A DNA stretch of 64,000 bases from Tomocerus qinae (GCA_020055645.1 CM034546.1:84444001-84508000), one strand, 5' to 3'. Shown: positions 1-12,730, numbered from the stretch's first letter. Made by a program: numbers and translations. The notes: generated by a model from the letters alone, not told the origin.

Positions 1-1000
1 GATGATGCAACACCTCCAACTCAATTATTATGTTGTACGTTTTTAATTAGTATTTTTAAGAACAATTAATTAGTGGCAAATGGTGATCAGCCACATACAT
101 TGACAATGAACTTATGAAACAGTAGCAGCATTGTGCTTTCCCAACTCATGCAATAATTAAGTAAATGCATATTTAGCAATAGACAATGTCGCAAGTATTG
201 TTATTGTGAGACTGGGTCAGTCATACTGCACTCCCTATTCAAACAACTACTATTACCAACATTTTTCCTCAATTAATAACCCATCATTGACTGGGTATTG
301 TAATTGTATATACGAAACAGCTTCAGCTATAACCTAAAGATCTCGTCATAGACGACTACGCCGTGTAATTGCACACATAATTGTACACCAAAAATTGGCC
401 CTACAACCACTGAAAAGCTAAATCGTGGTTGAAGATTTTGTTGTAATGTAATCGATTAGTGACGTCACACGGTGACAATAAGCTTTTTAAACAATAATGT
501 TAAATAAATTATACCTAATGTTTAATATAAAGAATTAAGTTAAAGGGTACATCAATAAAACATAAACGACAAGTTATGCTCAATTCTGTACAGCGCGGGG
601 AAAATTCAAATCTCACAATATTGCATTTTCAACAATTTCGTTGATTCGAATCATTCGATTTAGTTTTTTCGAAACTTTAATATTATATTATAGTCTAATA
701 ATTATTGTTATAATAATAATAATAATTACTCCTCGATAAAATTATAAAATGCATATTGATCTCGCTCGGACCTGAAATTGTATTGGTTTAACCCAATTCA
801 GGTAAATGTAACCTTCTTTCACTTATGATATACTCACCAATTAAATGAATTATATTTTAAGGTCAAAGGTACGAGTTTCTAGTTACAGACAGATTAATCC
901 GACTACCATATTATCCATTAACATTTTAGAATGATGATATGAGACCAGTGGTCCACGAAGAAATTTAGATTACAGCGTAAGTTTGGACAATGATTATTAT
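1..1000. other. AT-rich non-coding DNA
   Basis: No reading frame, RNA gene or clear repeat could be recognised. Frames are short and broken in all six phases, and base composition is AT-rich with homopolymer runs. It is intergenic or, if flotillin exon 1 lies further left, part of flotillin intron 1. Confidence 0.5.
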
Positions 1001-1595
1001 TGACTATCAAAATCAGCAGAAAATCAATATTGATTAATTTTGATGATCAAAATAAACAGAAAATCAAAATTGATTAATATATAAGTATCAAAACAAACAA
1101 AATCAACATTGGTCAATATGGAGTATAAAAATCAATAGAAAATCAAAATTGGTTAATATTGGCTATCATAATGAAAAGCAATTGGAAAAATGTAAATTTG
1201 ACTATCAATTGGGATATAAATGTGTAGTAGATTTATTTCAGTCTTATAATAGTTATTTTTCGGTGTTAGGTATAGGTCAGTACTTTATTACAAAATCTTA
1301 AATTTGGTCGAAGCGGCATTAAATATTTTATACTATCAGGCTAACAACTAGGAAACAATTTTTGATATGCCCATTTTCTGATTTGACTATCAAAATGAAG
1401 AGAAAGTGAGCGTTGGATCAACCATTGGATCAATTTGACCTATTTTCAATGTCATTAGCAATGTTATTAGCAATGTTATTAGCAATGTTTTGACAAGTTT
1501 GATCAAAATCTGTCAATGCGTTCGAAAGTTATCTTGTTCACGAACGAACGGGACTGTGCGATTCTATAAGCTGCCTTATCCAGGCGAGCTAAATA
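1001..1595 (-). mobile_element. AGCTCGCCTGA-headed minisatellite element, decayed copy
   Basis: The right end contains GCGATTCTATAAGC followed by CCAGGCGAGCTAAA, which is the reverse complement of the head seen at 13419 and matches the right end of the element at 35937-37193. At 1001-1200 there are about five decayed units of roughly 40 bp built on ATCAAAATTGATTAATATTG, the same array type as at 36060-36790. The tail module was not found at the left. A small 14-bp repeat (ATTAGCAATGTT) sits near 1450-1490. Confidence 0.55.
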
Positions 1596-2350
1596 CGCCA
1601 ACTGAACTCTGAATAAATGTTACTCTACTTTGAGCAAATCGTTACCAACAGCTGCATAATATTACACCGATTTGCTCAACACTTCAGTAAAACTTTGTTA
1701 ACATTGCGTTAATCTTATTCAGAAGCTCAGTCGGCGCATTTCTAACTACAAACTTAACGTTGATTAAAGTGTACTCAAAATATTTTACATTGTACGTCCA
1801 GAGAAACGGAGTAGATTAAATGGTGGTCATTAAAACCCAAGAATGCCATTTCTAAAGATTTTTAATTACTTCCACCTGCATTCTGGTTGTAATTCGGTTG
1901 AACACCATTACCAAAATCACAGAATTAGAAGAACATTGTGTTTATATGTATTTTGCAAGTAATTTTGTGTTTAATTAAGATTTTTAACTTGTGAATTTGG
2001 CCTTTAACTTTCCCATTTTTATACGGGGAGAAACTACAAAGCAGACAGTGCATTTATTGGAACCTTTAGCTGTCTTTTTAATGGTTGTTGTGGCATTTTG
2101 GTAACTCTCTTTGTTCAAGAATTATAGACCGTAAATGTCGATAGACTTTCTACTTTTCCAAATGTTAGCGCCCGGGTAGTCAAAAATTCCAGCTTTCTAC
2201 AGAAATCGAATAAATTAATGACACAAAAATTGTTACGTATGTGGTGGTACATCACTTACAAATGAAAGATTGCACGATGGGGAAAGTCATTAAAGACATA
2301 TTTGGGCAAGATAGTCAGAAAAAAAATCAAATATAGTTGCACTTCAGAGA
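1596..2350. other. non-coding DNA, nothing recognised
   Basis: No frame with recognisable protein similarity and no repeat shared with the rest of the window was seen here. Confidence 0.4.
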
Positions 2351-2765
2351 TTAAGAGCCCAGTACCTTTAAATTTGGAAATCTCTGATGACTACCAAAAT
2401 ACATGTAAAAATTGTTTTACAACTCTTGGAATTCTAAAGTTCTTACCCGATTTTCTTGTGTGGCACATTTTTGGAAACCTGAATATATTGTCAACCACCC
2501 CATTGTACAAAATATACGATATGTTTACTCAGTAATATATCTTATTGCGATTATAATTTTGTAAACGACAAAATCTGCTAGAAAATTTAAATATCGTATA
2601 TTTTGTACAATGGGGTGGTTGACAATATATTCAGGATTCCAAAAATGTACCACACAAGAAAATTGGGTAAGAACTTTAGACAGAATTCCAAGAGTTGTAA
2701 CACAATATTTACATGTATTTTGATAGTCATCAGAGATTTCCAAATTTAAAGGTACTGGGCCCTTA
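2351..2765. mobile_element. foldback DNA element with ~170-bp inverted arms (family F1)
   Basis: The arms at about 2351-2521 and 2594-2765 are near-perfect reverse complements around a ~70-bp spacer. The outer ends read TTAAGAGCCCAGTACC and its complement, and the inner ends read ATATACGAT. Short open frames on both strands here are by-products of the palindrome. Related single arms lie at 50146-50329 and 50563-50659. The structure fits a non-autonomous foldback or MITE; the superfamily is unknown because no target duplication is obvious. Confidence 0.75.
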
Positions 2766-4167
2766 ACCACATGCTTTTTGGCATAAAAATTTTAAGAAAG
2801 CTCTATAGCAATGACCTGGCACAGAATAATTGACAGTATAATATTATGGTCACATGAGACGAGTCTCTCTTCATAGTGAATTAGTGAATGATTGAAATGA
2901 AAGAAAAAATATTTACTATGAGGAGGGAGAGCAAAAGGCCTACTACTGGTCTCCGGAAAATTCTGAACGGAGAAGGTTCCATTGACGCTTCCATGGTCAA
3001 AAAAAATCCCACAGGTAAAACAATTGCTACAGAGTTGTAGCTAAGAATCAGGGCTATCACGTCCAAGGTACTAATACAATGAAAAAATCACCATCATTAG
3101 GGGAAAGTAAGAAAAAGTGCTTTTTCTTCTAATCCCACCCTTAGTATACATCATTCAAAAGGCCTTTACAAGAGCTTTCTAACTTTGAAAATTTCAACCA
3201 CCTATTTTGACCTTTGACCGAGGTATTGACCTTTGAATTTAAATACCTGAATTCATAATTTAGGGAGGAATAGCCGATAATTAAAAAGTGGTTCTAAAGT
3301 CATTTTAGTCCCAATTACCACTTATTTTACCCAGTGAGACTTTTATATTCAATCAGCACTACCATTGTGCGCTACGAATAGGGTTTGCTAACTTGTGAAA
3401 AGGTGATGACATGTGTGGATTTATAGTGCGTCAAATGAATAATTTTAGCCAAAAATGTCTTATGTGCACGAATTGCGTGAGTCAACAGCTATAGCGATAA
3501 TCTTTAATCTAAATCTAAGTGACCCAAAAAGAGACAAATCTTTTTTTATCGTGATTGTCGTCGATGTGGCTTTTAGCTGTATTTGCTCTTGCTCCCTTTA
3601 TGCTCACTGATTAAACGTTCGCATTCAAGTCTAACATAACTTGGTTACGTCACTTGCTATCTTGCATACTTACTTCTCATAAGTACAATAAGTCTAAGGT
3701 ATTTACGTGACCTGCACTTTAAAATCTTTTTGATTGTCAATATGCCACAAATGCTATTTAACTAACAAAAATGATCATAAATGACAAACTTTATGCAAAA
3801 TTCGTACTTTTTATAGGATCATACATTTATACATACATACAGACACAGACAGATACCATTGGTAGGTGCATATATCTTAGATTATATAACTAGTACTGTA
3901 GATCTAGATGCGACATACGGTCACATGATTGAACTTTTGTTTACATTTGGAATTTGGGTAAACTGAGGCAAATACAAAAAATGCCGCTTGTCTAATACAA
4001 TATGACAATCCCAATATTCTCAATGTTGTCAAACAAATCAATTGAGCTTTTAAATTGCCCCGCCTTTTACCCAATTCACTCTTAAGTCTGTCCTTCGCAA
4101 GTCATAAAACTGCAATACATTAAATGAATGGAGATGTCCAATCTATCCAAATGTATGGCATATATGT
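2766..4167. other. non-coding DNA
   Basis: No gene or element is recognised. Short ATAC/CAGA-type simple repeats occur near 3830-3870. Confidence 0.4.
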
Positions 4168-4964
4168 ATACTAGAAAAATGCCCGTCCTACGGACGGGAA
4201 ATTATCAACACTAACCACTCATAATAACACCAAATCCAATAATTTTACCAAGAGTTTAAACAGTTGCTGTTTAAAGTCATTTTATCACCAGCACAGCATT
4301 TTGTTTATGTTTCGAATAGTTTCGAATATTTTCGAACAGTTTCGAATATTTTCGAACAGTTTCGAACAGTTTCGAATATTTTCGAACAGTTTCGAATATT
4401 TTCGAACAGTTTCGAATATTTTCGAACAGTTTCGAATATTTTCGAACAGTTTCGAATATTTTCGAACAGTTTCGAATATTTTCGAACAGTTTCGAATATT
4501 TTCGAACAGTTTCGAATATTTTCGAACAGTTTCGAATATTTTCGAACAGTTTCGAATATTTTCGAACAGTTTCGAATATTTTCGAACAGTTTCGAATATT
4601 TTCGAACAGTTTCGAATATTTTCGAACAGTTTCGAATATTTTCGAACAGTTTCGAATATTTTCGAACAGTTTCGAATATTTTCGAACAGTTTCGAATATT
4701 TTCGAACAGTTTCGAATATTTTCGAACAGTTTCGAATATTTTCGAACAGTTTCGAATATTTTCGAACAGTTTCGAATATTTTCGAACAGTTTCGAATATT
4801 TTCGAACAGTACATTAATCTATTGATTTTCTATTGCTTTTGATGGTCAAAATTATTTTATTTTGATACTCAAAATTTACCAATAAATATGAAAATAAACC
4901 TAAAACTTTGTAAACGGTCCCCTTCACTCAGGCGAGCTTCTGTTACGGCTTGCCGTAGGTTTTA
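4168..4964 (+). mobile_element. head-array-tail element with 20-bp minisatellite (copy 1)
   Basis: The left end reads ACTAGAAAAATG followed by the palindrome CCCGTCCTACGGACGGG (4182-4198). After about 110 bp, a 500-bp array fills 4311-4810. The right part (4811-4964) has a tail found again at 14160-14318 and ending with CAGGCGAGCTTCTGTTACGG and GTAGGTTTT. No protein is encoded. The plan (short hairpin near the 5' end, central tandem repeat, conserved tail) resembles non-autonomous Helentron/HINE or pearl-type elements; that assignment is inference. Confidence 0.7.
4311..4810. repeat. 20-bp minisatellite, 25 units
   Basis: The unit TTCGAATATTTTCGAACAGT repeats 25 times. After irregular first units, nearly every unit is identical. 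Each unit contains two TTCGAA palindromes or near-palindromes. As 20 is not divisible by three, all frames stay open and give spurious repetitive peptides on both strands. Confidence 0.97.
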
Positions 4965-4983
4965 AAATGCAGACGTTACCCCA

Positions 4984-5142
4984 TATAAGCCTTTCTCACA
5001 ATTGCTTTCTGGTCACCAGTTGAAGTGAAGCTCAGTAGATGGAAACATAGTATTTTCAGGCTTTTTAATTTCTAATTCTCTACCTCCATCTACTGAGTTT
5101 CACTTCAACTGGTGACCAGGAAGCAATTGTGAGGAAGGCTTA
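4984..5142. mobile_element. short foldback element (~59-bp arms)
   Basis: The sequence 4984-5042 (starting ATAAGCCTTTCTCACAATTG) is repeated in inverted form at about 5084-5142 around a ~40-bp spacer. No coding capacity; it looks like a MITE. No second copy was noticed in the window. Confidence 0.7.
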
Positions 5143-7465
5143 TTGGCAGTAGTCCATTATTTATCGCATTAAAGAATCGATGAACCTAATTATTTGTGTC
5201 AGAGGGAATCCTAAAACATAAATCCCTTAAAAAGTTAAAATATGATGGTCAGAGTTGTTTTCAGAAATACGCGTAATTCTTAATCGTAAGATGATGCCAT
5301 ATTATAAGAATATGGAAGTGTCACTATACCTGAGAGTTGGGTTTCCGGTTTGAATGGCAGAAGGGTGCGTCTGTGGTCTGTGTATATGGTATGTGTGTAT
5401 AGAGAAAATAGGAGGAAGGTGGGAAGTTTGGAACAGGGACTTATTAGGAATGTCTATCTAGTGTCATTGGATTTCCAACTTTCTCTCACTTGACTGTACC
5501 ATGAACCAAAGACATCTCTTGTAATACTTAGTACACACTCAAGGCGACACACACATTCACTTAAGAATAATATGTATGCATGGCCTGGTCTGACTCTGAC
5601 CCTCCTGCACTCCACGCGATGCAATGTAACTTTCTTCCACTCTCGCCACGATGTTGACCACAAACATCTCACACTACTGTCTTCTCTCTGTTTCTCCCGC
5701 TTCGTTCCACACGCTCATCTATTGTTTATCAGAGATATAAACACTACTTGCACTAACTGTAACTATCTACACTATGACTTACACTAACTGTAACTATCTG
5801 CACAGATTTTGTAATCAACTTTGTAGCTATCATTCTATAATAGTTGAAGTTTTTGGCACACAAAAGGCATTGCTTATTTTCGCTAATAGTTTTTGTGGAA
5901 GTTTTAGATGGAGTGTTGATCATGATCCTCCGAGTCTGGGATCCTCCACACACCGATCAACTAACCGTTTGTGTCATGGCACTGTAATTGAATTGACTCA
6001 CTGTACTGCACTATTGAGATGTCACAGGAACAAGATGGACAGAGTTGTCTAGGGAGGAGATCTGTCTGAGTTGTGTTGAAGTGATATTGAGCAGAAAGAG
6101 GAGGTCGGCTGAACAGATATACATCTTCCAATAACAGAATATTATTACGACAGTAGTATGTAGTAGCCCTTCTAGTCCCTCCACTGCCTCTGTCTCAATC
6201 TTCAACAGTCAATATCTATCCTTGCAAGCCAACCCTGTTTTTCGTTTGGGCCAAGTAAAAGGATATTTCGACAAGAAATCAAAAGACTACTCTTGCAGTA
6301 CATTGACTAGGCGTGTACATTTATAGCCTCTGTTACAGATATCCTTCGCTCACTTGAGATATTCGCGATGTGAAATTAGCCACATTACAATGTAATAATA
6401 ATGTATCAGTACAGTAGTACGCACTCACCGTAGTACTGACTAAATTAAAGCGAGGTTTTGTTCCAATTAAAGGATGGGGATGAAATGGTCAAATGATAGT
6501 GCATATAGCTGGGTGAGTGTGAGAGTAAATTGGACAGAGAGAGAGTCCGTCGGTGTGTGATAAAGAGTACTAGAGAAGAAAGGGATATGCGTGGAGTTTT
6601 TGTCGCAATCCAGTGTGAAATGAGCATGAAGTGTAGTGTGCAAGTAAACTGGTAAGTGTGGTGCTCCTCGATAGACTCGCTAATAAAACAGTTTAGTGTA
6701 TCTTGGACTTAAGTAGTCATTGCATATTGCTCCTCCTACTTCCATTTCTGTGCTTATTTAACTTCAATCTTAGCTTGATGTAGTTTTACTCTTCTTAAAA
6801 GCTTGAAACAATAATAATGTTCAGCGATAGTACCTAAGTACCTATTACTATCTATTACTTATGAATAATTTTATATGCACATATTATACGTGGATATTAG
6901 TAGTTCATACGTACACTGATGAGCATAATATTATATCGATGAGGACGGGTAAGTAGTAGGAAGAACCATCATCTAAAGACAAACTCCTCCACTACTCCAC
7001 TACTACTGACATTTAATAAAATAACAGTATAGGCGAATATATACAGAGCTGATGCGAAAAGCTACAGAATAGGCCGAGAGAACGCTATACGCGACTTGCT
7101 AAGGTAAATGATGGCATTTAAAGGTTAAGGCTTTGTTTGGCTGCAAGAAAGATCACTCTCATTCATCTGCTTACAAGACTATGCTATCTATCCACCCTCC
7201 ACACTTACTTAAGGAACTCGTACTCAAATTATTATACACTTTTATGCGTCTGTAATAGTTCTGTGCATACAGGACAGGTTAGGGAAGCAAGAGAGGTGCA
7301 GAAGATCTATGGAGATGAACAGACTGAAAACCAACTCGCCCTTTGTTATTTTTGGCTAATATAATATTACTCTGCGCTGCCTGATCCCTGTATCGGGTCT
7401 ACCCCTATACTATAAACACTTGTCATTAAATGTCTAAAATATCGCTCTCTGGGCCGTTTATCTAT
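5143..7465. other. non-coding DNA
   Basis: About 2.3 kb without a supported gene. Open frames of 60-90 codons occur on both strands but none resembles a known protein or has splice-flanked conservation. Composition is a little less AT-rich at 5400-6700. Confidence 0.35.
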
Positions 7466-8147
7466 CGGGTTAATGATTTTGTGGCTGTAAAAGAAGTAAC
7501 TTTGGCAGTAAAAAAAAGTCTTTTGGGCAAGGGTACTATAGGCAATACGTCTAATTTTTCAGGGCTGTAAAATAAAGTACGAAAGGCAGTAATACCAGTA
7601 GTAGTGGCTGTAACGAAAATGATTTTTATTTAGTCAAAATTAAATCACAATTAGTTGAAAATTAAATCAGCGGTCAAATCAGTGTCCACTAAAACTAAGT
7701 GTCCACTAATTTTCCACTAAAACTCAGTATACTAAGTAAACTCAGTAAATTATACGAATCGAGTCTACGTCTAAGTTTAGTCTGAGTCTTAGAATTAATG
7801 GAACATATTTTATTACAAACCACCAGCAACTCCAACGAAATAATGAATTACCTTAAATTTCTTATCAGATGTAAAGTATAATATAGCAAGCTATCACTGC
7901 ATCGCACTACATCAAGTTGAATTGCATTCATTTTTATGCTCAAAGAGTATTCGAAGCCTTAAGTCTTCTAATTATTAATGCTAATTTTTCACCTACAGCC
8001 ACTACTACCCGTACTACTGCCTTTCGTACTTTATATTACTGCTGTCAATACTCAGTTTTAATGCCTATTGTACCCTTGTTCAAAAGACTTTATTTTACTG
8101 CCAAAGTCCAAAGTTAATTCTTTTACAGCCCCGTAAATCCCTACCCG
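7466..8147. mobile_element. TIR element with ~150-bp inverted ends
   Basis: The stretch 7466-7625 (GGCTGTAAAAGAAGTAACTTTGG, then AGTACGAAAGGCAGTA) recurs in inverted form at about 7985-8147. Outer ends read CGGGT and its complement ACCCG. The ~360-bp core is AT-rich and has short repeats of GTCCACTAA. No transposase is present, so it is a non-autonomous DNA element. Superfamily not determined. Confidence 0.7.
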
Positions 8148-8794
8148 TTTTCAAAAAAATCCTGAAATTGTTTTTTTTTCATATCACTTAGTAGATTAGA
8201 ATCTGAAAGTGACAACTTCTTGGCTGTGACATTTTGTTCCGAGCCTGCATGGTCTCTTATGTATTTACTCATGTACTGTAGAAAAATAGCCACTTAGGAG
8301 AATACCAACGTATGGATGTTACCGACTCACTGTCTTTTATTTGCCTGATATTTTGGCAATTAGTATAATTTTAGAGTGAAAATGAGAAATTATTATTATA
8401 CATTTTGGAATTAGAATGTGATCTATACATCACCTTTTAAATATGTCAAGAAAAAATTTTGTCCCTCATATGACGGAAGATATTTACAGATATAGTTATG
8501 CCCCGGTTACATATATGTTCTTATGGTGTATGGACAATATTTAAGTTTCTATAACTTTAGTTCTCACCACTTCCCACCATTCATACTACTACATATTATT
8601 TTACTACATTATACTACACTAGGCTCCCAATAAAATTTGGCAAATTTAGAAAGGTAGGCGTCTGGCAACCATTAGCAGAAGTTACAAATAATTGCAAAAG
8701 TTCCAGCACTTGTCGCATAACAAAACACTTTTCACACAGATGAGAATGTTGACAATTCGCGTCAATTGGAGGTAACTCATTTCGATGGAAGAGG

Positions 8795-9030
8795 AAGTGG
8801 GCATGCGCATTTTGTTATTTTGCCTTTAAGGAGCGTGCACATATTAAGTGTACAGTTGATGGGAGGAGGAGGTAACTGAAAGTGTTACAGTCAGCATTTA
8901 CGTTACAGATAGGGAAGGGGTTTTGCGTTGCACAATAAATGCAGGTCTCCTATAGGCTCTCCTACCAGACATACATAGATATATAGTTAGGTTGGTAAAT
9001 TTATTGGTTTATCTCAGCCTGTGGTTATAA
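8795..9030 (+). mobile_element. 3' part of an ACTAGTGAACCC-headed element (family H2)
   Basis: Shares with 42480-42690 and 45585-45790 the run GGGCATGCGCATTTT, GATGGGAGGAGGAGGT, TTACAGTCAGCA and CTCTCCTACCA. The head module is missing, so this is a truncated copy. It is followed directly by the TAC repeat, as if the element had seeded or landed in a microsatellite. Confidence 0.6.
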
Positions 9031-9038
9031 TATAAAGA

Positions 9039-9297
9039 TTACTACTACTACTACTACTACTTACTACTACTACTACTACTACTTACTACTACTACTACTA
9101 CTACTTACTACTACTACTACTACTTACTACTACTTACTACTACTACTACTTACTACTACTACTACTTACTACTACTACTACTTACTACTACTACTACTAC
9201 TACCTACTACTACTACTACTTACTACTACTACTACTACTACCTACTACTACTACTACATTATACTACTACTACTACATTATACTACTACATACTACA
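9039..9297. repeat. TAC/ACT trinucleotide microsatellite
   Basis: About 260 bp of TAC repeats interrupted by an extra T or C at regular intervals (TACTACTACTTACTAC). The interruptions give a secondary period of about 16-25 bp. Confidence 0.95.
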
Positions 9298-9565
9298 TAT
9301 TTTATGGAGAATTTTTTGAAATAATCTCCATATGCGCATAGCTGCGCCTTAAGAGACTTATTTTTCCCGGAAAAGCAAGCTTATAAAACTGTAGTTTGTC
9401 AGTCAGTTCAATAAACTCTAGTAAACTTTGATAGATATTGACTAAACCTGACTTAAACATTGGTTTAAAACCAGGGGCAAATGCATTTGCATCTCTAGCA
9501 AACTATTATGCAGCGCTTTAATTAGGGCGATCTTCTGTAATGGCTTGTAAAGTAGGTCTTGCAAT

Positions 9566-10507
9566 TTTTTTAAATTTTCTTTGTTACTGAACATTAAAGT
9601 ACACTGGGTTACACTATTACAAACTTAATTAGTTCGGTTTTAACAAAAATAAAGACCTAAACGAATTTCCAAAAAATCAGCCAATTAAAACACTGTGCGA
9701 CTGTACCAATGTTGCTGTTGTACTCACCTAGTATGCTAGAGTCTCATGGGAGGGTTGCGTGTGCCTGTCGAATTTCTTGTCGTTGGTTATAGTACAATAT
9801 TATATTTAAAATAAAACAAAATAAATCTCTAACTCATCGGACCTCTCTTGACTAGATTCAATTCTTGGGAAATATCTCCCTCTCCCTGTCTTAATGTGTG
9901 TTATTCAGAGATGTGAAAATACCCAATACCCGCATATCTAAACGGTATATTCAGACATTCAGAGCATACGTAGAGAATCATGAGTAGAGATAAGGTAGAA
10001 AGAAGGGGGAGGGGAAAGACAGCACAATCTCCAATATCTTTTCATGGTCGACGTCCAAATCAGTGAAAAACATTCGGCCTAAAGACACAACTGCCGCTTA
10101 GATTTCTATGAAGTGTCAATGAAGTCCTTTTGAACTTGTAGACGTGGCCTCTATTTGATGAAGGTCAAGAGCGTGTAGCCACAGTAGCCAGTATAGTCAT
10201 AAGTATACGTGTACGTGAGTTGTATTTCAGAGTTGTGGTTGTGGTGATTTGATTGAGGTAGGTTAAGTGAGAGAATTTCTTAGCTTGATGTTTTGTTGAT
10301 AAAATAACTTTACTGTTTAAACAAGGCCGCAGCGAGGGGGGGACCAGGGCATGTGCCCCCGAAATCGAGAGAAATAAAGTATCCAAAAACGCAAAAATTA
10401 CTACATTATGATATTTTATCTCGGTGATCATTTCATTTGATAAATAGTTACTTATTTTTATATGTAGCCTTAGCCCTGTACAATATTGTACATGATTGTA
10501 CTTTAAT
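9566..10507. other. non-coding DNA
   Basis: No gene is recognised. Near 10320-10370 there is a GGCCGCAGCGAGGGGGG..TGCCCCCGAAATCG signature, shared with the small hAT-like element at 49342 and with 33720-33770. It marks the end of an old DNA transposon relic. Confidence 0.4.
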
Positions 10508-10730
10508 ATAATAGCCGATATCTGTATTTCACGTGACATTTAGTGAGCACAACGATTTGTAGTGAATTTGATGTGAATTTGATGGCGGGATCCTTCGTAC
10601 CATGAAGATATTCTGAATATCTTCATGGTACGAAGGATCCCGCCATCAAATTCACATATATTCACATTAAATTCACTACAAATCGTTGTGCTCACTAGAT
10701 GTCAAGGGAAATACAGATATCGGCTATTAT
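10508..10730. mobile_element. near-perfect 223-bp foldback element
   Basis: The arms 10508-10610 and about 10617-10730 are almost identical in inverted orientation, with only a few loop bases around TTCTGA. The outer ends read ATAATAGCCGATATCTG and the complement. The few differences (an extra ATAT and a T/G change) suggest a young insertion. RNA from either strand would fold into a ~100-bp stem. Confidence 0.85.
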
Positions 10731-11690
10731 TGTCTATAATGTCTTGTGGATATTTTGATGGCTGATTATATCACAATATTACATTAGGCACTACTATTTA
10801 TTATTTATATTATATACTGTTAATTATAAAGTCAATTAATCTCAAGGTTTGTACTCAATGTCCCTTATATGCAAATGTCACTACTTCTGCCATGCAGTGT
10901 GCCCAAGTAAAAGTAATTCAATTGCTACTTCGTAATCTGCAATGCGAAAGGCAGTGGTTTTGTGATGATTGGGACGTGCGGAGTGGTTTAAGTATGAAGT
11001 TCATAAAGTGCATAAAGGTTCAGTTGAGTTGAGATTATGTCGCTGCTACTTTCGCTCTCTTGACTTTTGACCCTATTATGAGAAATGGTGACTAAAGTAT
11101 TTGGCTCTGTTCTTTGACCCACACTCTCCTCATAGAGTCTAAGAGAGGATGATAGCTTAATAGCTTATATCACATCTCATTTACTATAAGCTATATTATA
11201 GGCACCCTCCATTCCTTTGCTCATGCGTGGCGCGTAAGTAAATGACCAAAGCCACGCCGGGGCGTAGGAAGCTGTATTTTAAAGCACACTTAATGCTAAA
11301 AAATTAATTCTGGTCAACATATGAACATTTTGAAGATATTTTTGTTCCTACAATGATTGCAATAACGAGCCAGTATTTTTAAAAAACAATTCATATTTTT
11401 ATGATTTAAAACATGGAAGATAGCATTTTTCATGCTCAAGCTGGCGAAGAGTAGGGCCGCCCCAACGTGTGTTTTGTAGTATATACATTGCGCGCTTTTT
11501 GTGGCTCACACTCGCAATAAGGTTTCAGAATAGAGGATCCCTATAGATATATGTAACTGTAATATACACTGACTGTAATAAAGTAGTGTATTAATAGCTT
11601 ACGATATCAAAATGTACTGTGAACGGTCCTAACAGTCAGTCTGTCTGTCCGTCTGAATGTAGACAAAATCGGGTGAAGATACATATACGA
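10731..11690. other. non-coding DNA
   Basis: No supported gene or element was seen. A short GTCTGTCTGTCCGTC simple repeat sits near 11640. Confidence 0.35.
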
Positions 11691-11734
11691 CAGCCAAAAG
11701 GAACATATTTTTTCCTTAGTTTGGCGCGAAATTT

Positions 11735-11815
11735 AAAAGTCATGATTTTTGGCCACTAGCCATTTTAGCCGGCTGGTTGGTCAAAATCATTTTCAGCCGG
11801 CTAAAATGGAACACT
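11735..11815 (+). mobile_element. fragment of AGCCGGCT hAT-type MITE
   Basis: GCCACTAGCCATTTTAGCCG, then GGTTGGTCAAAATCATTTT and AGCCGGCTAAAATGGAACACT match the right half of the elements at 32578-32826 and 61160-61333. The left end is not preserved. Confidence 0.6.
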
Positions 11816-12092
11816 ACCCGAAAGGGTATACCGTATTAATCGAATTAATTCTCCGGGTTGTTATTTTGTTATTGTTTCATTGGCCTTTTTTATTGACTAG
11901 TAACTAGGCTTGATTGCTGTCAGCAATACAGCCTAGAAGCGTTCATTGTCTTATTTGCATCTAACTTTGTAACGATATTCGTTACAAACAGAGTTGATGG
12001 CCGACACGAGGCGAGGCAGAAATGAGGGAAGGCGGCCAGAATTAATTTTTACAATTGGTGCTAATAATTGTAAAGTCGACTAGTTTACTAGA

Positions 12093-12600
12093 TTCGAATA
12101 AATTCGGCAAGTTTCGAATAAATTCGACACGTTTCGAATAAATTCGGCAAGTTTCGAATAAATTCGGCAAGTTTCGAATAAATTCAGAAAGTTTCGAATA
12201 AATTCGGCATGTTTCGAATAAATTCGACAAGTTTCGAATAAATTCGGCAAGTCTCGAATAAATTCGACAAGTTTCGAATAAATTCGGCAAGTTTCGAATA
12301 AATTCAGAAAGTTTCGAATAAATTCGGCAAGTCTCGAATAAATTCGACAAGTTTCGAATAAATTCGGCAAGTCTCGAATAAATTCGACAAGTTTCGAATA
12401 AATTCAGCAAGTTTTGAATAAATTCGACAAGTTTCGAATAAATTTGACAAGTTTCGTATAAATTCAGCAAGTTTCGAATAAATTCGGCAAGTTTCGTATA
12501 AATTCGACAAGTTTCGTATAAATTCAGCAAGTTTCGAATAAATTCGGCAAGTTTCGTATAAATTCAGCAAGTTTCGAATAAATTCGGCAAGTTTCGAATA
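12093..12600. repeat. 20-bp minisatellite, ~25 units
   Basis: Units of TTCGAATAAATTCGGCAAGT with variants (GACAAG, AGAAAG, GCATG, TCTCGAATA). Same unit length and same TTCGAA core as the array at 4311-4810, although the remaining bases differ. Long repetitive frames on the minus strand are artefacts. About 280 bp before it lies ACCCGAAAGGGT (near 11817), a hairpin-like motif in the position where other copies have the CCCGTCC hairpin. Confidence 0.95.
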
Positions 12601-12730
12601 GGAGTTTATCTCCTATGTATGCGTTTACCCTTTCTCTCATTCGTAAAAACGAAGTTTTTTTGAACAAGTGAATACTATGGAAATGTTATTTTCCACATGT
12701 AAACACAAATTAAATAAACACTACTTCTAA

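Larger units (their letters stand above)
8515..9560 (+). mobile_element. old repeat (family R3), split by a later insertion
   Basis: The segments 8515-8630 and 9298-9560 both align by eye with 37890-38250 (shared landmarks: TCTTATGG, GTTCTC..CCACTTC, GAATTTTTTGAAAT, CATAGCTGC, TTATAAAACT). In the copy at 37890 the two parts are contiguous, so here the element at about 8640-9037 and the trinucleotide tract were inserted later. The end, near CTTCTGTAATGGCTTG, looks like an old version of the tail of the head-array-tail elements. Confidence 0.5.

Noticed and set aside
4264-4842. Long open frames of 169-192 codons on both strands with FEYFRTVSNIFEQ-type repeats
   Set aside because: They are translations of the 20-bp minisatellite. 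All frames are open because the unit lacks stops, and the frames begin and end with the array.
12042-12570. Minus-strand frames with NLFETCRIYSKLAEFIR repeats
   Set aside because: By-product of the second 20-bp minisatellite; three overlapping frames give related peptides.
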